DNA of 31,362 nucleotides from Cylindrodendrum hubeiense (taxonomy: Eukaryota; Ascomycota; Sordariomycetes; Hypocreales; Nectriaceae): positions 1 to 31,362 of the forward strand of contig JAANBB010000453.1 in the NCBI GenBank assembly GCA_014621425.1, given 5' to 3'. How positions within the stretch are numbered: the first letter of the stretch is position 1; each line of letters opens with the position of its first letter. The translations under genes were made by a program, and so were the position numbers. Positions 1-11,456 of this stretch are shown in pieces. The notes below the pieces were generated by a model. The model saw nothing but the letters and a program-made list of their open reading frames with translations. It did no database searches and had not been told where the DNA came from.

Positions 1-1141
1 CTAACACGGATAGGCGAGTGAGGGGGGGAGAGAGGGTGAATAAGGAAGAAGGACGAGAGGGAATAGCTTGTCGGAGATACCCTGGATACCTGGACGGTGG
101 CAAGGCAAGACAAGGCAAGGTAAGCGCTCGGAGCCGGGGCTGGACGCGCCTTTGTTTTCAAACACTCGTCGGATGGGGGGCGTACGCGCTCAGTGAGAGA
201 GTGGGAGGAGGGTGCGCGAGGGGAGTGAGAGGGAATGGGGTAAAGTCGAGCAGAGAGGGAAAAGTTAGGTAACGCGCGCAGTGGGCACGGCGTTTTTCAG
301 GCTGCAGCTGAGGGCCTTTTGGGCTTTTGGGAGCTCCGAGTAAGTTGATGGGACTCGTAGCTATGCGCCAGGTGCTTCAGTTGCCAGCGGCAGACGTTGT
401 CGATTTGACGCCGTCGAGTCAGCAGGCTCAAGCTCTTGTTGACGGGTGCTGACACCCGGCGGCGGCGGCTCTGTGCTGCGCGCGGTACGGTGCCGTGCGG
501 TGGTGCTGGCGGCGCCTGAGCTGTTTGCCGTTTGGGGAGACTGGGCGGGCGGTTGGGCGAATCGCAAACCCGACCTGTCGCTGCGCTGGAAAGCTTGTCG
601 TCTGGGCCGTCGTCGACAGGCAATGGCCACGGCAAGGGGACGGACAAGGCGTTTGTCCAATTAGTCGAGTCGCTGTGAATGGCCAGCGAACAGAAAGGTG
701 TTTCGACGCTGGGACGAATCTGATTGCTTGTCGAGGTGGAGGGAGCAGCAGGATTGATTGGCCGTGGAGGAGGAGAAGCCGCGAGGAGGACGAGGAAATG
801 CGACGAGATGATTTGAGGGGCGGGACCAGACTCTTTTAACACTTGTGACTGGCTGATTCAGCCCTCCGGTGGGGCTCTGCGGTGGCTGGCAGCCGGTCTG
901 GATTTTGATTTGCGGAGATGACGTGATGCAAGGAAAAAAGAAGTGGCGCGGTTTTTTTTCTCTCGCTGAGACGGTAGTCCCGTTTGGGGAGGGGTATTTT
1001 TTTTTCCTCACCTCTTCCTTGGACGTCAAGGGGACTTGGCCTCGGGCACGGTTCCGCCGCTTTTTGGCTTCAATTACGCAGCTGGGCGGATGGGTGTCCA
1101 GAGAGGGCAACTGCTGTGCAGCGCTCGCAGTTGCAGTCCGG
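1..1141 (-). promoter_or_regulatory. Probable 5' leader of a minus-strand gene off the left edge (ATG-free)
   Basis: Read on the minus strand, this 1,141-nt stretch contains no ATG (no CAT on the plus strand). The plus strand of the same DNA has 11 ATGs. The first minus-strand ATGs appear at 1142-1148. The minus strand is pyrimidine-rich (for example around 1-60 and 720-830), as is typical of filamentous-fungal 5' untranslated leaders. No convincing coding frame was found; the longest open frames (297-842 and 661-1110 on the minus strand) start at non-ATG codons and are low-complexity. I infer an mRNA leader or its proximal promoter belonging to a gene that begins beyond position 1. The transcription start is not determined. 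Confidence 0.5.
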
Positions 1142-1424
1142 CATTCATTCCCTCGAGGAGTGAGTGAGAAAGTGCATGGTACTTCGGCATCTGTCTATCC
1201 CACCAACCATCGGCTGCGGCCGCCCTCGACAGCGGAGATCTTTTGCTCGTCAGCATGCATAGCTGCCTCCAGCAATTACTCTCTCTTCCATGCTCCTGTG
1301 CTCCTGCCAGTTTCCTACCAGTTTCATTTCGCCATTTCGCCGTTTCTCCTCATTATGCTGCTCCCCCACCTCACCTGCTCCCTCACACTTAAGGAATCAG
1401 GAATGAAGGCGTATTCGAATCGAA

Positions 1425-1456
1425 CACACTCACACACTCACACGCTCACACGCTCA
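1425..1456. repeat. 8-bp tandem repeat, four units
   Basis: Four consecutive 8-bp units run from 1425 to 1456: two of CACACTCA and two of CACGCTCA, followed by a partial unit. This is a simple-sequence tract in non-coding DNA. Confidence 0.85.
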
Positions 1457-3210
1457 CACCGTGTCATCCTCTGAAGGGTCTTTTCCGGCTTGTCTCGTAT
1501 TGTCTCGTCCTTTCCCTCCGCCTTACCTTTCTAACGCCACTCCCTTTTACTCTCCCGCTCCCCCAGACCGCCTCTCTCTATAGTCCACCGCCGCCCACTC
1601 CTTTCTTCGCGGTCCCAGCAAGGCAGACAGCCTAGGCAGGTACGGTGCCTCCGCGGTCGAGCACGAATTGTACCCAGTGACGCGAGCTGTAGAAGCCAAA
1701 AACAGGTGTTTTGCTCTTGCCCCCCTCTACGTCGGCCGATCTGAGCGATCGATGATGAATGGTGTGTGTCTGAGCTGGCATCCAGGCTTGGTCGGGGACT
1801 AAAATTAGCCCCAAGTTTTTTACCTTCCGGCGGACGACGGGGGCGGAGGCGACGGCGCACTCGGAGCTGGCAGCTAGGTAGGTACCTGGGGCTGAGGAGC
1901 TGGAGGCGGTGACCTGGCAGCCTTTCGTATTTGCCGACGGCGCGATGTGACTCGATTGAACTCAACCCGCCGTTTCCTTGCAACCTTTTTCGGGGTGGTG
2001 ATGCGGGCTTCCTCAACCCGAGGCTGGCGTTGGTGACGGCTTCGACTATCGATTCTGGAGCTTCAACACGGGCGCTATTGCTATCGGCCTCCCGCTTTCC
2101 CAAGCTGCGAGGCTGGACATGGGGCTGGTGGTGGGCTGGGGATGTGGGCTAGGCGGGCCTCAGGCGGTGGGTTTGGTTGGGCCGCTGCGTGTCGGGCCTC
2201 ATGGGCGCTTGACCAGATGCGAGCACCGGAACCGCTCGTGGCGTTGCCTCAGAAGGGCCTAGGTGGTCGAATCTGCACGTGATGTCAAATTTGCCTCCTT
2301 TCAGCGTCTTGTCGGGCTGTCGGGAGCCAGTGTGATGAGTAAAGTGAGCACATCGATCGGAGACACCACACGAAACAAGGAAAATGTCGGTGTGGTGATG
2401 CGACCGGGGGAGCGCACGTTGTGACCTCGTCGTCAATGGCGCATCGGCGAGCGAGACATTCCCAGCCTTGTTCGGGGTTTCCTTTGTTTGATGCCTCGCC
2501 ATGCCTCAATGCATCTCTGCGTCTTTGCATCTTTGCATCTTCGCAATAGGCTTTGCTTTTCCCGAGAGGCCCCGTCCCCACGGCACTGTATACTAGACGT
2601 TAGCACGCACAGAGTACGGTGCACAGCACGCGCATGGACGGGATCAAGGATGATGGATCTCGCTGTATCTGGGACAAAGAGGAGATGTGGTTGCATCTCG
2701 CTGTGCTCAGTTGGCCCAAGCTTGGGACGCGTCGCCGTCCCCTAATGCACCCAGGAGGTGCAGAGGCACCTGACCCCCGTCAATCGAGGAGGCCCCCCTC
2801 CCCCTCGCGAGTATGTGAATTCAGAGGCCGCGGCGCCCGCAGCGGTTCGTACGTAAGAGTGATAGAGTCGGTGAGTGGTCCGCATCCTCTTGGCGCTTTG
2901 GGTTTGGAGCGCTCAGTGGGTGGTGACTGAAGTGCGCGAGCGCGCGACACAGGGCAACCCTCGTGGCCGGACGCGGGACGCCTGCCGAAGGGTCTGTGGG
3001 CGATGATCGTGTACTTCGCACTGGCGTCTTCAGTGCTCGTCGATACAAGGCCGTTGCTTTGTTCAGGATAGTCCGATCGTGGGGGCGACGAGGTCGAGGC
3101 CTCCATGTCTTGCCTGGTCCGTCCCGCTGTGCTTGGCTTCCGTCGGCATGACACGCACACGCACCGGCTGGCTCCGTCGCCGTCGAAACTTGTCACAGAC
3201 GAGGCAGCAG

Positions 3211-3290
3211 CATCAAGCAGCATCAAGCAGCATCAAGCAGCACCAAGCAGCACCTAGCAGCACCCAACAGCACCCAGCAGCATCAAGCAC
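3211..3290. repeat. 10-bp minisatellite, eight units
   Basis: Eight contiguous 10-bp units are in register. The first three are identical (CATCAAGCAG). The next four are degenerate (CACCAAGCAG, CACCTAGCAG, CACCCAACAG, CACCCAGCAG) and the last is CATCAAGCAC. The unit length is not a multiple of three, so the repeat cycles through all frames. It creates an artefactual Gln/Ser/Ala-rich open frame rather than a gene. Confidence 0.92.
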
Positions 3291-4140
3291 CGATCAGGCG
3301 AGGACGGGCTGCCGTGGTGGTGCTACGCTGCGCTGTTGTTGCGTTATGCCGCTGGGTATTATCGATGCCGTCGTACCGGACTGTGCTGCACCAGTAGTGT
3401 GTATCCGTACTGCGAGGCAACATGGCTGTCCCGTACTCCGTCCTGGTGGAGTGTGGGGCCCTGCCGCCTCGTGCGTGGGTGTGCGTGGGTGCGTGGGTGC
3501 GCGTTGTACCCGTCGTGGTGCGGTGCTGTGTGAGTTGGAGATGTCTGGTTGGGCGCCCAGGCTTCTTGGGTGGAATCAATCCCGCAACCGTGTGGGCAGT
3601 CGGGCAAATCGCCTTGGTGAAAATGCTTCTACTGACTTTCCATCTCGGGAGCTTGGTCGCAGTTTCGATGCTGCTGAGTGGTTGGAAAGGATCCAAGACA
3701 AGCCGTTGATCCCCTTCCGCCTCCTATCATCTTGGAGAGACACTGATCATTATTGACCATTAATGGGCGAGACCCATGGCGATGACGGGCGGTACACCAC
3801 AGTACCTACGCCGTACACTGGTCGACTGGCACCTCGACTTCGGGTACGGGCTCCGTCGAGTGACGCTCCTCGTCAAGCATCATGACGCACTCTGATCACG
3901 GCCGACGCCCTGGCGGCATGTGATTGATGACGGCAATCAAATCGTCCGATCGCGCGGGCTCCAGGCGACAGGCCACGGGAGACAGGCGACGTTCAGGTCT
4001 CAAGACGGTCGCGCAGGCGCTGGCTCCTCCTCCCAGGATGCCTCGATGCCTCGACGCCCAACGCCTGCCGCCAGCGCAATATGAGAAAATAGCTCGAAAG
4101 GAGAATACCCGGCAGAGTGACAGATCAACTCGCCTCACTT

Positions 4141-5050
4141 GACAACGGCCTCTGGGTTACCTGGGTGGTGGGGAAGCTGGGCATCATCGTCTGCCCGTTG
4201 TGTGTTGTTGGTTCCTCCAACTACCCTGCAGCTTGCATTTGCATTCAGGCTATGCCAACAAAGGTCCTCGGTCTTTGCTCTGGGCAACTTGCTCCTGTCT
4301 CTCTCTCTCGGAACCCAGCCCGACCATCTCGCTCTGCGCTGTTGCTGTCGACGTCTTGTGCGGTCAATATTGGATGCCCCCGTCAGACCACGGCGCATCA
4401 GGAGCAAGACTTGCTCGCACCACCCGTCCACACCATCTCAGCCTGTCTCCTCGGACACGCTCCGCGCTCCACGGGCCACGCTCCATGCTCCACGGCCTAA
4501 CCTGCGTCTCAGTGCCTGTACATGGCATCGTCTCACGGTTGATTGATTACCTCGCAACCTGCCGGTCGCTGCCTTTCTCCGTCAGCCACCACGCGCAGAG
4601 TCTCGCCCTTGTGTCTCATTTCCCCGTCCTGGCCCTTCACATGCGTCAGATCGTCTCCCAACCATCACCTTCGCGTCACCGGGTTGGATTTCCGTCCATG
4701 ACAGCCGTCCGCAGCCTTGTTTCTCCTCTTTCTCCCGCTCGGCCTCCCCGGAGCTAGGCTCGGGCCACAGGGAGCCCGTCACATCCACCCTTTCCCGATT
4801 CGCCCGTCGCATTCCTCCATTCCTCCATTCCTCCTCGCTTCTGCTTCGGTGCAATCGTTGCCCCCTCCTCCGCGCTTAAACCCAGCGGGGAGCTCTGCTC
4901 GCTCTGCCTCCTCGTGATGTGATATGACGCCCACCCGCCGTTCGGGCCCTTTCCCCAAACTGCAATCAGCTATCCCCTGCTCCTTCACCCGTGCTCCCTC
5001 GGGATTCGGGGGGTCACGCGCTGCGTCTGCGCGAATGGCACTTGGCGTCA
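4141..5050 (+). other. Pyrimidine-rich non-coding segment
   Basis: The plus strand is rich in C and T (for example 4290-4450, 4570-4760 and 4800-4900), which resembles fungal promoter or leader DNA. Unlike the leader at 9529-11456, it contains several ATGs (near 4253, 4366, 4486, 4521, 4640, 4697 and 4917), and no frame is convincingly coding. It could be a distal promoter element or a non-coding transcript; the sequence does not decide. Confidence 0.3.
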
Positions 5051-8000
5051 CCGTTGACGGAGTGTCTATCCGAGCACCCCGCGGGCGATCATCATCTAAA
5101 GTAACCTCGTCGCGTTCCTGGCGCTTAGGATGTGACGTGGTTCATGACACATGAGACCGTGGAATGTCGACACCGACCGCCCATGAGATGAGGGATTCGA
5201 CGGAGCTATCGTCACCCCGAGCTGACTGGCGTCCTTATCGCCGAGTTGGCTATTGGTTGGCGTAGCAGTACATCTTGCTCCCCGTCAACAGATTGCTTGA
5301 AACCTCCGAGGAAATTTCAATTGCCACCTGAATTCGCCTTTTGTTTAGACGTCTTACTTGTTGGTTTCGCTGCCGCTGTCTTGCATGTTGGTATACAACC
5401 AATAGGTTGCCTCGTCTCGTCCTTGTGTTCTTGATGAGCCTGACAGCCATGTTCGTCGTGGCTTTGTTGTACCTTTTTGAGTTCTCCGCGGGCCTGTCTC
5501 ACTAGGGCTTCCGTGTAACGTTTACTCTAAAGCTTCGGTGGAGAGCATTGTATCCAGCCCTCTCGGAGACGCATTCCTGTCTTTGGTTGTCGCAGCTGAC
5601 CAGCCAGTGACGAGACCAGCAAGCCCTCTGTCGTTGTGGAATGTTACACAGCTGGTAAGATTCTCACCTGCCGCACCGGAGAGTCTTGAACTATGCATTT
5701 AGGTGGATCGGGTCGAGGACTGGTCGAAGACTGGCTGAGGACTGGTCTACTGTAAATTTATGCGTGGTTTTGGGTTGAGCGGTGTGTTTTTGTGTTGGTG
5801 GCTATCATTGGCAGTTGATGCCTCGCATCACCTGTGCATGTTCGTGATGTCCTCACTATGCGCCATGAATGCGACACCAGTGTCGAGGGAGTTGCAATTT
5901 CCTTCATGGTGATTGTACATCTTCCTAATACCTTAAGTAGATGGCGGTTATGATATCGCCCTCGGAATGAGGTTTGTCTGTTTCAAGGGCATCATTGTTG
6001 ACAATCTGTATGTGTCGTGAATGCTAGTCTTGTAAACTGCACGAAGAGAGTATTCGACACAACCCAATCAGAGATCGACAGATCACCATTGACACAAATT
6101 ACAAATAGAAAACTCATCAATACAGTAGAAATCTACTGGCGACATCAACATCAGACGAAGAACGCGACCCGTATCTCCGGGACCCAAGTGAAGGACGCGA
6201 TCGTATAGGGTAGGTTGCCATCGAACACATTTTCAACCGGAGCTATCAACAAAAGGGGACAAACCAAAACTTACCGAAAACTTACTCAATATTCACTGCC
6301 AGAGGTTGAATAAGTGATGATTATTATCTACCCGAGGTTTCCCGACCTGAAACTTGCTTCCTGGCCCATACCTGCCGTAGTTACGCAATGTCGGTAGTAG
6401 AAGGCCATGATGGTGAGTACTATAAACACATCACAAGTACAACGCACGAAGCTGGAATATTCCACGCCCCCGAGAGGGCGTAACTGACACGCAAGGGAAG
6501 GAACGAAGAGAGACGTACTGAACGGAATCGAAATCCCCATTGATAGCATTCGGGAGTAGGTGAGGATGGAACTGAAGATATCGGCACAGAACAAGAACAA
6601 GAGGGCGATTAGGGCCGACAGCCCATGGAGTCCAATTAGATTATACGATGCAGACAAAAGGCAGATGACAATACTACGTGGATTATTCATATAGAGAGGG
6701 CAGAGGCTTGGAACGCACTCGACGACACCAGCTGTTCGTTCCTAATATCAAAGAACCACAGGGTGTCGCTACGACAACCGAGGGAGCTGATATGTTCAAA
6801 ATGTTACCTCATGGCGCCATGCTCACGCCACTTCCCTATTAAAGACGTCCAAAATAGCCTCCAGGGTGCAGAGAAACGACGTTATTTGCACCATGGAGGA
6901 CGACGGAACGGACGGCAAGCCAGACTGCCCCAAACAACACCATGGCGGGATCCCCAGTTACCCTGAGAAAGCACAAGGCGCAATACTGGGTAACTCTTCT
7001 CACGACGTTAGCGGCACCCGTTCCAACACTACAGTACAGCTGATGCGAAGCCTGCCAACAATGTGGGTTGTGATGCATGGCAACGGCCGCATCCATCCAC
7101 GCTTGATATCGCCATCTCCGTCAAGGCGGAGCCAGAGAGGAGTCACACCACCAGTAGCGAGGCACGTGTCAATCAACTGATGCAGAGCAACCAACCACTT
7201 GGACAATGCCTCCATCAAAATAGAAGCCGACCAACAGCGTCATGCGATGTGCGTTGGTCTCAAGGCATTTTGTTACCGACAGCGTGGATACAGGGCATCC
7301 TAGCGGATCCCAGAAAGGCAGGGAGTTGCGAACTGCTCCCACTCTTTGTTGTTGGTCCTGGGGGTACGGCGGGAGCAATTCGGGAGCCATGGCTCCTGTT
7401 GTTGCTAGTTTGCGGTGTGGACGAGAGAAGATATCGGATGTGACCCCAAAGGGCCGCAAAGGACCACAAAGGGCCGTCATGAGGAGGCGGTGAATGGACG
7501 CCGTTGATTTCTCCTCCTAACCTGTTTTCGAGTCAGGAATCAGAGGAGCCCGATTGGAGTACTGTATTCCCATGGACCAATGACTCCATTTGATAAGGAA
7601 TAACCATGGAGTCCCAACGTCTGAATGAAACCATGCCTGCAGTCGTTGGTTCGATGAGAATACCCGATGCACAACAATGCCCCCTCAAGATCCAAGCCGG
7701 AAGATTCGTCGAGAAAGCGCTCTGGGACCCCGAGTCGGCATCAATAGACGCGTTCTGTAAGAAGGACCAACGGCGCTAGGAAGCCGTCTGTAACAGGCTT
7801 GCTGATGTATTAGTGGCGGCCTGAGCCATGGCGGCCGGCACAGAGTGCGTTGCATGGGCGGCTGCATTGTTTACAGTGACTGACGCGCTCGTTTTATGAA
7901 GGGGCGCGATGGCAATCAGAATGTTACCCATCGAGACTGGGGGATGAAGTTGAGTCGAAAACCACCCTCGGGAAGTGTGTTGGGCCGGAGATGAGAGGAC

Positions 8001-8300
8001 TAGCTTATGAACCAAGCCAGGGTATTGCGACGGCGCAGCGATCCAGCGACCCGGGACGGCACGGTAGGATCACAATTATTTGCCTGTGTTGGCAAAATAT
8101 TCCGCCTGTGTAGTCATTACCATAAAACCGCCAAATACCTCTAAACGCCCTGGACGATCTGTTTCACTCTTTATCCCGATTCGGTACTACATATTTTCAT
8201 TAGAATGGCCATATATTACTCACATAGATGGGGGGGTTTATTATTCAGTGTGGTTGCAGACGAACGCACTTTGAGTGCCCATTTAGGCTTAAACACAGGC
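5051..8300. other. Lower-GC intergenic segment without a supported gene
   Basis: Base composition drops visibly here compared with the flanks, especially at 5930-6340 and 8070-8290. The open frames are short and show no recognisable family. The one frame that looks protein-like is the hydrophobic ORF at 6328-6690 (-), listed separately. A 12-bp motif related to GAGGACTGGTCG is repeated about three times at 5713-5745. The segment could be an old insertion or a decayed gene, but I saw no terminal repeats or transposase. Confidence 0.3.
6328..6690 (-). CDS. Doubtful small membrane-protein ORF, possibly spliced or a relic
   Basis: I do not recognise this ORF. From an ATG at 6690 it encodes about 120 residues. 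A strongly hydrophobic stretch at residues 6-60 is rich in Leu, Ile, Ala and Phe and would form one or two membrane helices. A second hydrophobic patch near residues 89-97 contains VFIVLTIMAF. A GTACGT donor lies after the codon series ending in SIPF. Splicing to an AG just before a TACTCACC sequence would join the two hydrophobic parts in frame, which gives the ORF some plausibility. The branch site is poor, no family signature is visible and the surrounding DNA is gene-free. It could equally be a chance ORF or a gene remnant. Confidence 0.2.
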   Translation of the reverse strand: MNNPRSIVICLLSASYNLIGLHGLSALIALLFLFCADIFSSILTYSRMLSMGISIPFSTSLFVPSLACQLRPLGGVEYSSFVRCTCDVFIVLTIMAFYYRHCVTTAGMGQEASFRSGNLG

Positions 8301-9528
8301 TTTGTACCTTGTCGACCGATAGAGAATTGCGATCCGCACGGTTGGGAAGATTTTGATTGACATGAATACCGGTCTTGTAGCTAAGGCTGCTAGCAAGGGA
8401 TATCTGACCCGAGAGGATGGAGCACTGGAGCAGTTAGTCCCGGGGAACAGGGAGGCCACCCCGACCCAGAGACTGGGACACACCAGGATCAACATGTCGA
8501 CCTTGACAGCGTGTTCCCGCGGCACAGGCATTTGTGTGATGCAGCCAGCGAATGTTTTCCCATGACGACCAGCTCTCTTGTTGGAGTATGCCTTGGCGCT
8601 AGCACGCAGCAGCACACAGCAGCATGCACCAACAGCAGCGACATCTGCAGCCGCTGGCAGTAGCAGCGTAGCGGCAGCATCGGCGGCAGAGAGGGAGAAT
8701 GCGCCTTGCTGGAGTGGGAGTGGGAGGTTGGTCGGTCATGGGTCTTGATTGACGAGATTCTTTGGCGCAGCGCCTTCGACGCTCGTTGGTCCACGAGCGC
8801 CAGGAGGATTCAGCGTTGCCATCGACCGGGTTTGGGACGGCGCTTATTAGGACAAGGATAGCCTCCGTCCACCAACCACGGGGCGATCATAGGTTCCCAT
8901 GCTAGCGGGCTTGCAATTGCAGTAGTAATATCTGGACTGGATATGATACTGGCTCCTTCAGCAGGCGCGCGCTGCGAGCTGGCCTCCATCCTCTTTATCG
9001 ATGCAGCCCATCGGCGCAGCTGGGTGGCTGGCCAGGAGAAGACATTGGGATCCGGCCGTGGCCACCTTTCTCGGGCTGCCTCGTGTGGCGCGCGGTCTGT
9101 GTTGCGGCAGGTGCATCTGCGGAGCGAGCAAGACTAGACAAGTCTGATCGTCAGGCGTTAGCAGCCACAGCCCGGGGGTGGTCTCCGAGCCAGCCGCCGC
9201 GCTGCCTGGCGTGGGACAGCGTGGGACAGCGTGGGACATGATGGGACTGGATGGCGATGGCTCCTGGGAGGGCCGGCGTGGTTGGGGAGTGGATGGTGAG
9301 AGCAGGCGCGCGCGCACTGAGGCAGACCCGACCTGGCCTGGATGGGGTCGAGGTCTAATTTTGGAGACTTGGAGATGAACGAGGACCGGTTTCGAGAAAG
9401 AAGCCGACGATGGGATAGAGTCCATCAGATGGGGGTGTTTGTTGTGAAGGCGAGGTCAAGTAATGGGGCCAGAGTAATGGGGCCAAAGCGAAAAATAGAT
9501 AAAGAAGCCAAGGTTGCGCATGGTGATG
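8301..9528. other. Gene-free DNA, probable distal promoter of the 11457 gene
   Basis: No coding frame is supportable. The frames at 8289-8615 (-), 8489-8794 (-) and 8958-9425 (-) show no domains and have compositional bias. The segment includes a triplicated GCGTGGGACA unit near 9210-9238 and a 14-bp duplicated motif near 9463-9490. It ends at the last ATG before the long ATG-free leader, so the promoter and transcription start of the downstream gene probably lie in or just after its right end. Confidence 0.35.
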
Positions 9529-11456
9529 AAGAAGGAGCATCCCAAGTCCATCACGACAACCGAGTTCCTTCCTCAGCCTTGACCCTGCCCTATTTCTGTT
9601 GATCAGAAACTCGCATAATTCAAACCCACGTCAGGCAGTTACGAGGACCTTTCCTTCCTTCTACCTTCCTATTCTCCCACGTCATCCTCTCACGAACGTC
9701 GAGCTACACACTGGGCACTCACTCCACCCACATCTCCTTACGCTCTCACTCCCAGCCTGGTCAACCTCGATTCTTTTGGTGACGTTCTTCCACTTGGCCT
9801 GTTGGTTCTTGTCCACGAGTCCTCATCTACCCCCCTCCATCACGAGGCAAACCGACCAACGCCTTTCCGATTCTCATCACCATCGAGTTTAATCGCCGAC
9901 GCGAGACGCCCATCGTCGTGGCAATCGTCAGACCTCCATCGCCATTCGCTCGGCACTTTTCCCGCCTAGCCTGCGATCCTCCTCCAAACCAAACGGCCCA
10001 AACCCCTTCCAAAAAGGCGCCCGACCTCGCAGCTCACCAGCCGTTGTCGGTCGAATCACATTCCTCACCGACCACCTGGGCCAGAAACCGCCCCAGCGCC
10101 AGCAGAGGCCCCAAACAGCTCCCTGACAAGGAGAATCGACCAGGACTCCTCCAGGACAAGGGTGTTCGAGAAGAAAAAAAGCAACGGGCCCAAACAGTCC
10201 TCTGCACCCCTGCGCTCTGTTCCCTGCCTTGCGCTCCCTGCCTAGGCTCCCTGCTCCAGTGCTCAGTGCTCCTTGCTCCTTGCTCAGCGCTCTTGCTTTG
10301 GCGTGCCGCTTTAATCCACCATCACAAACGGACCCGCCCCATCTCGCCCAATCCGCGTCAACCAACCGGCCGACTTACAACCACCACAACCACCAACCAG
10401 ATCGTGCTGAGTCGAGTCGACGACCAACAGGCAGGCCCCAACGCACTTGCACAAGGCCAGCACATTTCAAGCTCTGTCACAGTGCACATCCCAGCTCTGG
10501 CTCGTGTCAGTTCAGCTCAGAGTCCTATCCCCGGGAACCCCAGACCAACCCGACGAGCGTGATCGGTCCCCCGGCCTACTGGCGCGTCACCCATTTCCCG
10601 CGTCACCGTCCAAGACTGGCGGCGGTTGAAGATCCACGAGAAAGCGTGTGACAGAGCGAGTCAAGCCGAACAAGTCGTGGAGTGACATCGCCGTGCATTC
10701 TGCATCATCCGCCTCTTGCTGGACCAGCGCTGGACCACACACATTGCTCGCACCTTACATCCACACTTTCACACTCGCACACTCGCACATCCGCCGACGC
10801 AGACGCACGAGGACTACCGCTACACGCCCCCCTTGCTCGTCTCTTGCAGTTGCCGCCCCGTGCCCTGTGCCTGTGCCCTGCCCGCGCCTGTTTGCTGCGT
10901 CCTCTGCCTGCTGCACTGCTGCAACCGCTGTTAAGCTACGGCGGTACCGTTGTGCTGCGCTGAGTCCTGGGCTGTTCTGCCGCACGCGCCCATCCCGCAT
11001 ATCCCTCCCCTCCACCCAATCCACACTTACACACCCCTCCACTCCCCTCCAATCCCCTCGACTCCCTCTCCACCATCCACCATCCACCATCTTCCATCCG
11101 CCGTCCACACACCAACCCACTGCCTCCTCCACCCCCCTCCACACCCCCCAGTCCTCCTCCTGCTTCTCTTCGGCGCCAAATCTTCGTCGCAGTCCTTCCC
11201 TTATAATAGCCCGGTGCTGCCTTTCCCTCCCGCCCCCGACCTCCTTCTCTACCTCAGTCAGTCTGTCCGCTCGCTGCTCATACCCGCCTGCGCTTCGTTG
11301 CCCATCACTTGGGTCTGACTGTTGGCCTTTACTACTCTCACTATAGCCTGTCGCCTTGCTTAGGTCGTCGGCTTAACTCGACTTGAGACTTCTCAACTCG
11401 ACCCTCCAACACCACCAGTCTCCAACATCCCCGCCTTCACGGCCACCTCTATCATC
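9529..11456 (+). promoter_or_regulatory. ATG-free 1.9-kb leader upstream of the 237-aa gene
   Basis: No ATG triplet occurs on the plus strand between the ATG at 9526-9528 and the start codon at 11457. The same DNA has about 36 ATGs on the minus strand (CAT on the plus strand). The plus strand is strongly C/T-rich, most clearly at 10985-11330, which includes CCACCATC repeats near 11070. I found no GTATGT, GTAAGT or GTGAGT donor inside, so the stretch is more likely one continuous exonic leader than a spliced one. Selection against upstream start codons would explain the pattern. The open frames in this stretch begin with GTG, TTG or CTG and have low-complexity Pro/Ser/His content, so they are not gene calls. 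Confidence 0.65.

Larger units (their letters stand above)
1142..4140. other. Gene-free intergenic DNA with small repeats
   Basis: I see no supportable gene here. The open frames, such as 1531-2103 (-), 2780-3226 (-) and 3079-3756 (+), are arginine/serine/proline-rich and repeat-driven, and they lack any recognisable domain. The segment holds an 8-bp CA-rich tandem repeat near 1425, AGGTACCT palindromes near 1880 and a decamer minisatellite at 3211-3290. It is best read as part of a long regulatory intergenic region between two divergent genes. Confidence 0.5.

Noticed and set aside
869..1474. 201-codon plus-strand open frame
   Set aside because: It begins with an isolated frame across G-rich and CA-repeat DNA, ends in SHTHTLTRS repeats produced by the microsatellite, has no domain and overlaps the opposite-strand leader.
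3079..3756. 225-codon plus-strand open frame
   Set aside because: Its Gln/Ser/Ala section is a by-product of the 10-bp minisatellite and the remainder has no family resemblance.
9918..11346. Two long plus-strand open frames (214 and 232 codons) upstream of the 237-aa gene
   Set aside because: Neither contains an ATG; they open at GTG/TTG codons in pyrimidine-rich leader DNA and encode Pro/Ser/His-rich low-complexity sequence.
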